The translations under genes and the position numbers were made by a program. 64,000 nt of DNA from Hypomesus transpacificus (taxonomy: Eukaryota > Chordata > Actinopteri > Osmeriformes > Osmeridae): NCBI RefSeq assembly GCF_021917145.1, contig NC_061082.1, positions 12,126,237 to 12,190,236 of the forward strand. Reading direction: 5' to 3'. Numbering within the stretch: the first letter of the stretch is position 1; every line of letters begins with the position of its first letter. The notes beneath the pieces were generated by a model. That model saw only the letters and a list, made by a program, of their open reading frames with translations. It had not been told where the DNA came from and searched no databases. Shown here piece after piece: positions 60,901-64,000 of this stretch.

Positions 60901-61370
60901 CCGAGACAGACAGGTATCCTATACCGAAGTCTCTCTTGGTAAGTCCTCACCTATGTCCTTGAGCTGTGTTTCGACTGTGTGATAAAGCAGAACTGGAGCG
61001 TTGGGGGAGGGAATATGTGTGTTAGAGAGACCGAGAGAAATAAGGAGATGGAATGTGTGTGAAGTCGAGTTTTGGAGCTGGCAAGACAGAGAGGCACAGG
61101 GGCAGCTTCAGACATAAATAAAATGTATAGGGTGTGTACATTTGTGTGGGTGTATGTGTTTGTTGTGTTGTGAAATAAAGAGATAGAGATGGACTAACCA
61201 TGCATTCACTTAACGTGTATGCGCAAGAGACGGATAGATTGAGAAAGAATAGAGGAAGTGACCCCCTACTGTTTACCAGTGAATCTCGATCAAAAAAGTA
61301 TTAAGGCTGTGGATGACATTGCCTGTGTGCGTACTAAGGCATAACTGTTTTAAATAGAATTGCTTTTTTT
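57942..61370. other. Upstream of pdzk1: no gene recognised
   Basis: Contains CA/TG repeats (59951-60070), Tc1-like ends (59894-59949 and 60070-60120) and AT-rich DNA. The pdzk1 promoter and 5' non-coding exon should lie in the first part but could not be placed. Confidence 0.6.
59894..60120. mobile_element. Tc1/mariner-like terminal-repeat relic split by (CA)n
   Basis: TACAGTACCAGT (59894-59905) is the inverse of ACTGGTACTGTA (59938-59949). A second GTGTCCAAACTTTTGACTGG end lies at about 60094-60113. This sequence is typical of Tc1-like element ends in fish. No transposase remains. Confidence 0.7.
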
Positions 61371-62028
61371 TGTGGTGGGCCGTTATCGGCGTTAACGTGC
61401 TGCGTTAACGTGAGATTCTTATTGGGCTATAAATATATCGCCATTAATCTATTCTCAAACTTTGATATGTGGCTAGCGTGGCACAAGCGTGGCTTGTGTA
61501 TGAAATTACCACATCAAATGTGACGTGTTAACATGGATGCAGCTATGAAGCCGCCGGGTTTGCTTCAGGGGAAATGTATTTTTATGAAGCTTTCCAATGG
61601 AAACGTCGACAAGACTAAGGTTGTTTGCAGCTTGTGCGATGCGGAATTAGTTTACTGTAGGAGTTCGTCCAGTCTCAAATACCACCTAAACGCAAAGCAT
61701 CCCTTAGCTAATGCAGTCATGTAGAAGATGCCGGGCCAAGTACTGATGTAGCGCAGGGGAAAAGTCGTCGTCAAACTACTATATTTGAGTGCAACCGAGG
61801 GAAGCCCGTCAGCACAGCTCTATCAGCCAAACTACTGTAACCTTCTCGCTCACCTGGCTTGAGAAACCCGTTCTCAAAGACTTACTTTTAGTCATTATTT
61901 GGGTAGCACACATATTCTGAATGCCTTTGGCAGAATTCAAATGAGCCATTTTAATCTAGATGAATCTAGATTAATTTCAAGATTACAGTGAGAATCTAGA
62001 TTTCAAAAATTAATCTATGGCCACCACA
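61371..62028 (+). mobile_element. Internally deleted hAT-type transposon with a BED-finger fragment
   Basis: The ends TGTGGTGG (61371) and CCACCACA (62028) are inverted repeats. The left interior GCCGTTATCGGCGTTAACGT is characteristic of a common fish hAT family. Coding at 61533-61724 gives CSLCDAELVYCRSSSSLKYHLNAKH, here abbreviated as C-x2-C and H-x4-H of a BED zinc finger. The catalytic transposase region is missing. Confidence 0.75.
61533..61724 (+). pseudogene. BED zinc-finger fragment of a hAT transposase
   Basis: 63 codons starting MDAAMKPPGLLQG. Zinc ligands are seen in VVCSLCDAE and YHLNAKH. It ends at a stop shortly after the finger. Domesticated ZBED genes look similar, but the terminal inverted repeats and the lack of a downstream domain argue for a transposon relic. 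Confidence 0.7.
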
Positions 62029-64000
62029 ATTTTTTTTTTTCATTTGAACTTAACTTTGTTCTGATGTGTTCATGAAGGCCTTGTTTAAGAAAATTGACCT
62101 TTGATACCAGATATCCCAGGGGGGGAAGCCACCTCCCTGAAATGAGTCATACAGGTTGGAATGTCTGTGATGTGCTCATGTGGCGCAATAGTCTTGTAGA
62201 AAATCGGCCTTTGGTGTTGTAAAATAACTTTAAATAAACCTTTTGAGTCATTTTGCATTGAATTGGTCTAGCTTTTATATAGCATCACAGTTTCTGAGAT
62301 GAAAATATACTATTTTACTTCAATAATCAATGGCACAATTTACCCCAATGTATTCTCTCTAAAGGCACAACTTACCCTGCACCAGGGGCAAGTTGTGCCA
62401 CGAGACCACTTTTTTTCAGAAAGCTATATTTCTTAAATACTATGTTTCAGATCCAAAGTGATTGTTCCCAGGGATGCACCACATCCTGAAGTATATGTTT
62501 AAAAAATTGTCGGAAGCATTAGTGTCATGGCCTCGCTTTACAGTAAAATCACTTTAAGTAAAAACTGGCACAACTCACCCCACTCTCCCCTACATATCCA
62601 TTTAACAACACTAAAAACATTGCAAGAAGGTGAGGCATAAAAAAACCATAGGCCTACGCTTCTGTCTGTGTGACTATGTGACAAAGCGGGTTTGGCTGTT
62701 CAGGTCACTGCCAGTACAGCCCTACAAAAAGAGGGCATGCATTTACTCTCACTTGGCCCATGCCTTGACCAGTGGCTTGTTTTGGTAATTTGCTAGAAGG
62801 CAGGCTACCGCAAAAAGCTAGTTACTTTAATAATACTGCCAGCAATGGTTAGAGGGATAGCTGTGTCGAAAAGTTTGTTTTCTTTGATGCTCCAATTATT
62901 GCTCGCTCTCTGTGTATCCTTAGTGCAATGTCCTGAGTCACCAGCATTTCATCGTGAGACAGGTGTAATTTTTTTGGTCAGAAATGAAACTTGCTACAAT
63001 AAAGGCAGGCAACTGTAGATTATCAAGTCCTTGCTCCTTGTTCTCATTCAGCTCAGGTAAATCAGCGATTTGCTGATGTTCCTTTTTGTGCTTGTCCCCT
63101 GTTCGTATCCTCGAGCACGTTTCCAGGAAACTTTTCTTGACATGAGCAAATAAATGGGGTGCTAGTTTTGCCATTTCGGATTGTTTTCAAACGTCGCAAA
63201 AATCTGACAAATTATTCTTTGAAAAAGCTAGTAGTATGAGCAAGGTTCGAGAATCAAACCACAATTATTGGGGGAGATGTTGAGTTACAGTCATAGAATA
63301 AAAACGACTGGAGGAGTCGGGTAGCAAATCGGAAATGCAACACCACCTAGGCCTACATCCACCGGAGCCGTTGCCTCAAGCCGACGGGCGATAGGTGTGG
63401 GTCTGTGTGCTATTTATGATTGCTTGAACAACCTTAAAAACAATCTAAAATTGTCACTGTTCTTTAGCCTGTTTCGCCAATCTCGTAGGCCTATCTTCGT
63501 GTAAGTTACGTAAGAGAACTGGGTTCCTACTCACCACCAGGGGGCGCCGCCGTAACATTTTAATCGACCCGTCATTCATAACTTTCTTTCCCAAGAATAG
63601 CTTCGTTTGGCATTCCCCCTACCTTCTAGATCTATGGCCAATACTATTACCCCCCCCCCCCTCATTTTTCTCTTATATACCCCCGCCGCTTTGCTCTCCA
63701 CGCTCAGATAGTCCTTTCTGCAAGGGGTCCCCTATCCCACCCTTCCTGACGGCCGCAGGGTTTCCCTGAAGTAGCCTGCCCGGGTGTGATCTTGGACTGG
63801 ACCAAGCGAACCAAGGCATTCCCAAAACAAACAAACGTAAATCCAATTTTAAAAGGGTGCACTGGGTTAGATAGACGAAATCGGGAGTTTTTAGATGTGG
63901 CTGGAGAACTTGTGATGGACTACAGCTGTTTGGTGGCAGTCGTTGCTGACTTCATCACAGTGCAGCCTCGACCAGAATCTAGAATGCACCTTTTGGACCG
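62029..64000. other. Intergenic DNA with decayed repeats
   Basis: Repeated TGGCACAACTCACCCCACTC / GGCAAGTTGTGCCA-type segments at 62330-62595 suggest a decayed DNA element. A strong CTCF-type motif lies at 63534-63547. No coding region is supported. Confidence 0.5.
63534..63547 (+). promoter_or_regulatory. Candidate CTCF binding site
   Basis: CCACCAGGGGGCGC matches the vertebrate CTCF core consensus at every position. It sits in a GC-rich pocket with no gene seen around it. Confidence 0.6.

Noticed and set aside
62930-63174. 78-codon minus-strand open frame starting MAKLAPHLFAHVKKSF
   Set aside because: No recognisable domain or homologous family, no splice context and repeat-rich surroundings; coding status not supportable.

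Overview
The window looks like nuclear DNA of a teleost fish. Genes have many short exons with GT-AG introns. CA/TG, CT/GA and other microsatellites are abundant, and there are tRNA-derived SINEs, hAT- and Tc1-type DNA elements and LINE reverse-transcriptase relics. I see no prokaryotic-style gene packing. The species cannot be fixed from sequence alone; the Tc1-like ends and SINE tails resemble those common in salmonid, pike and smelt-type fishes (inference).

Six protein-coding genes could be read exon by exon with consistent splice phases. (1) gsk3b, + strand, 5' truncated by the window edge, stop at 6091, 3' UTR to about 9.09 kb. (2) nr1i2 (PXR), - strand, 17359 to 11734, 8 coding exons, 442 aa. 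(3) cfap91 (MAATS1), - strand, 27185 to 21418, 17 coding exons, 768 aa. (4) cd200r1-like receptor, + strand, 31154 to 37553, 7 coding exons, 329 aa. (5) cd200-like ligand, - strand, 47859 to 42774, with two V-type Ig domains, one C-type domain and a membrane segment. (6) gpr89 (Golgi pH regulator), + strand, 49103 to 53683, 14 coding exons, 455 aa; and (7, the seventh gene counting the truncated gsk3b) pdzk1 (NHERF3), - strand, 57941 to 54768, 8 coding exons, four PDZ domains, 548 aa.

Layout: gsk3b and nr1i2 are tail-to-tail; nr1i2 and cfap91 are in the same direction; cfap91 and cd200r1 diverge; cd200r1 and cd200 converge, so an immune inhibitory receptor and its ligand lie about 5 kb apart; cd200 and gpr89 diverge from a 1.2 kb shared upstream region; gpr89 and pdzk1 converge. 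GSK3B-NR1I2-CFAP91 is also a human neighbourhood (3q13), as is CD200/CD200R1 (3q13) and GPR89/PDZK1 (1q21), so the window joins blocks that are separate in human. From 58 to 64 kb no gene was recognised; it holds simple repeats, Tc1 and hAT relics and one near-perfect CTCF-type motif.

No wholly new gene system was found. The most interesting signals are: a U12-type intron in gpr89 carrying a 15-bp minisatellite whose units resemble the intron's own 5' splice site; a V-V-C arrangement in the CD200 ligand; a receptor tail with the CD200R tyrosine motif but without the proline of NPxY; relics of cfap91 segments in both flanks of that gene; an intronic relic of the cd200r1 V exon; and coding repeats (17 Glu, Ser/Thr-rich insert) in nr1i2.
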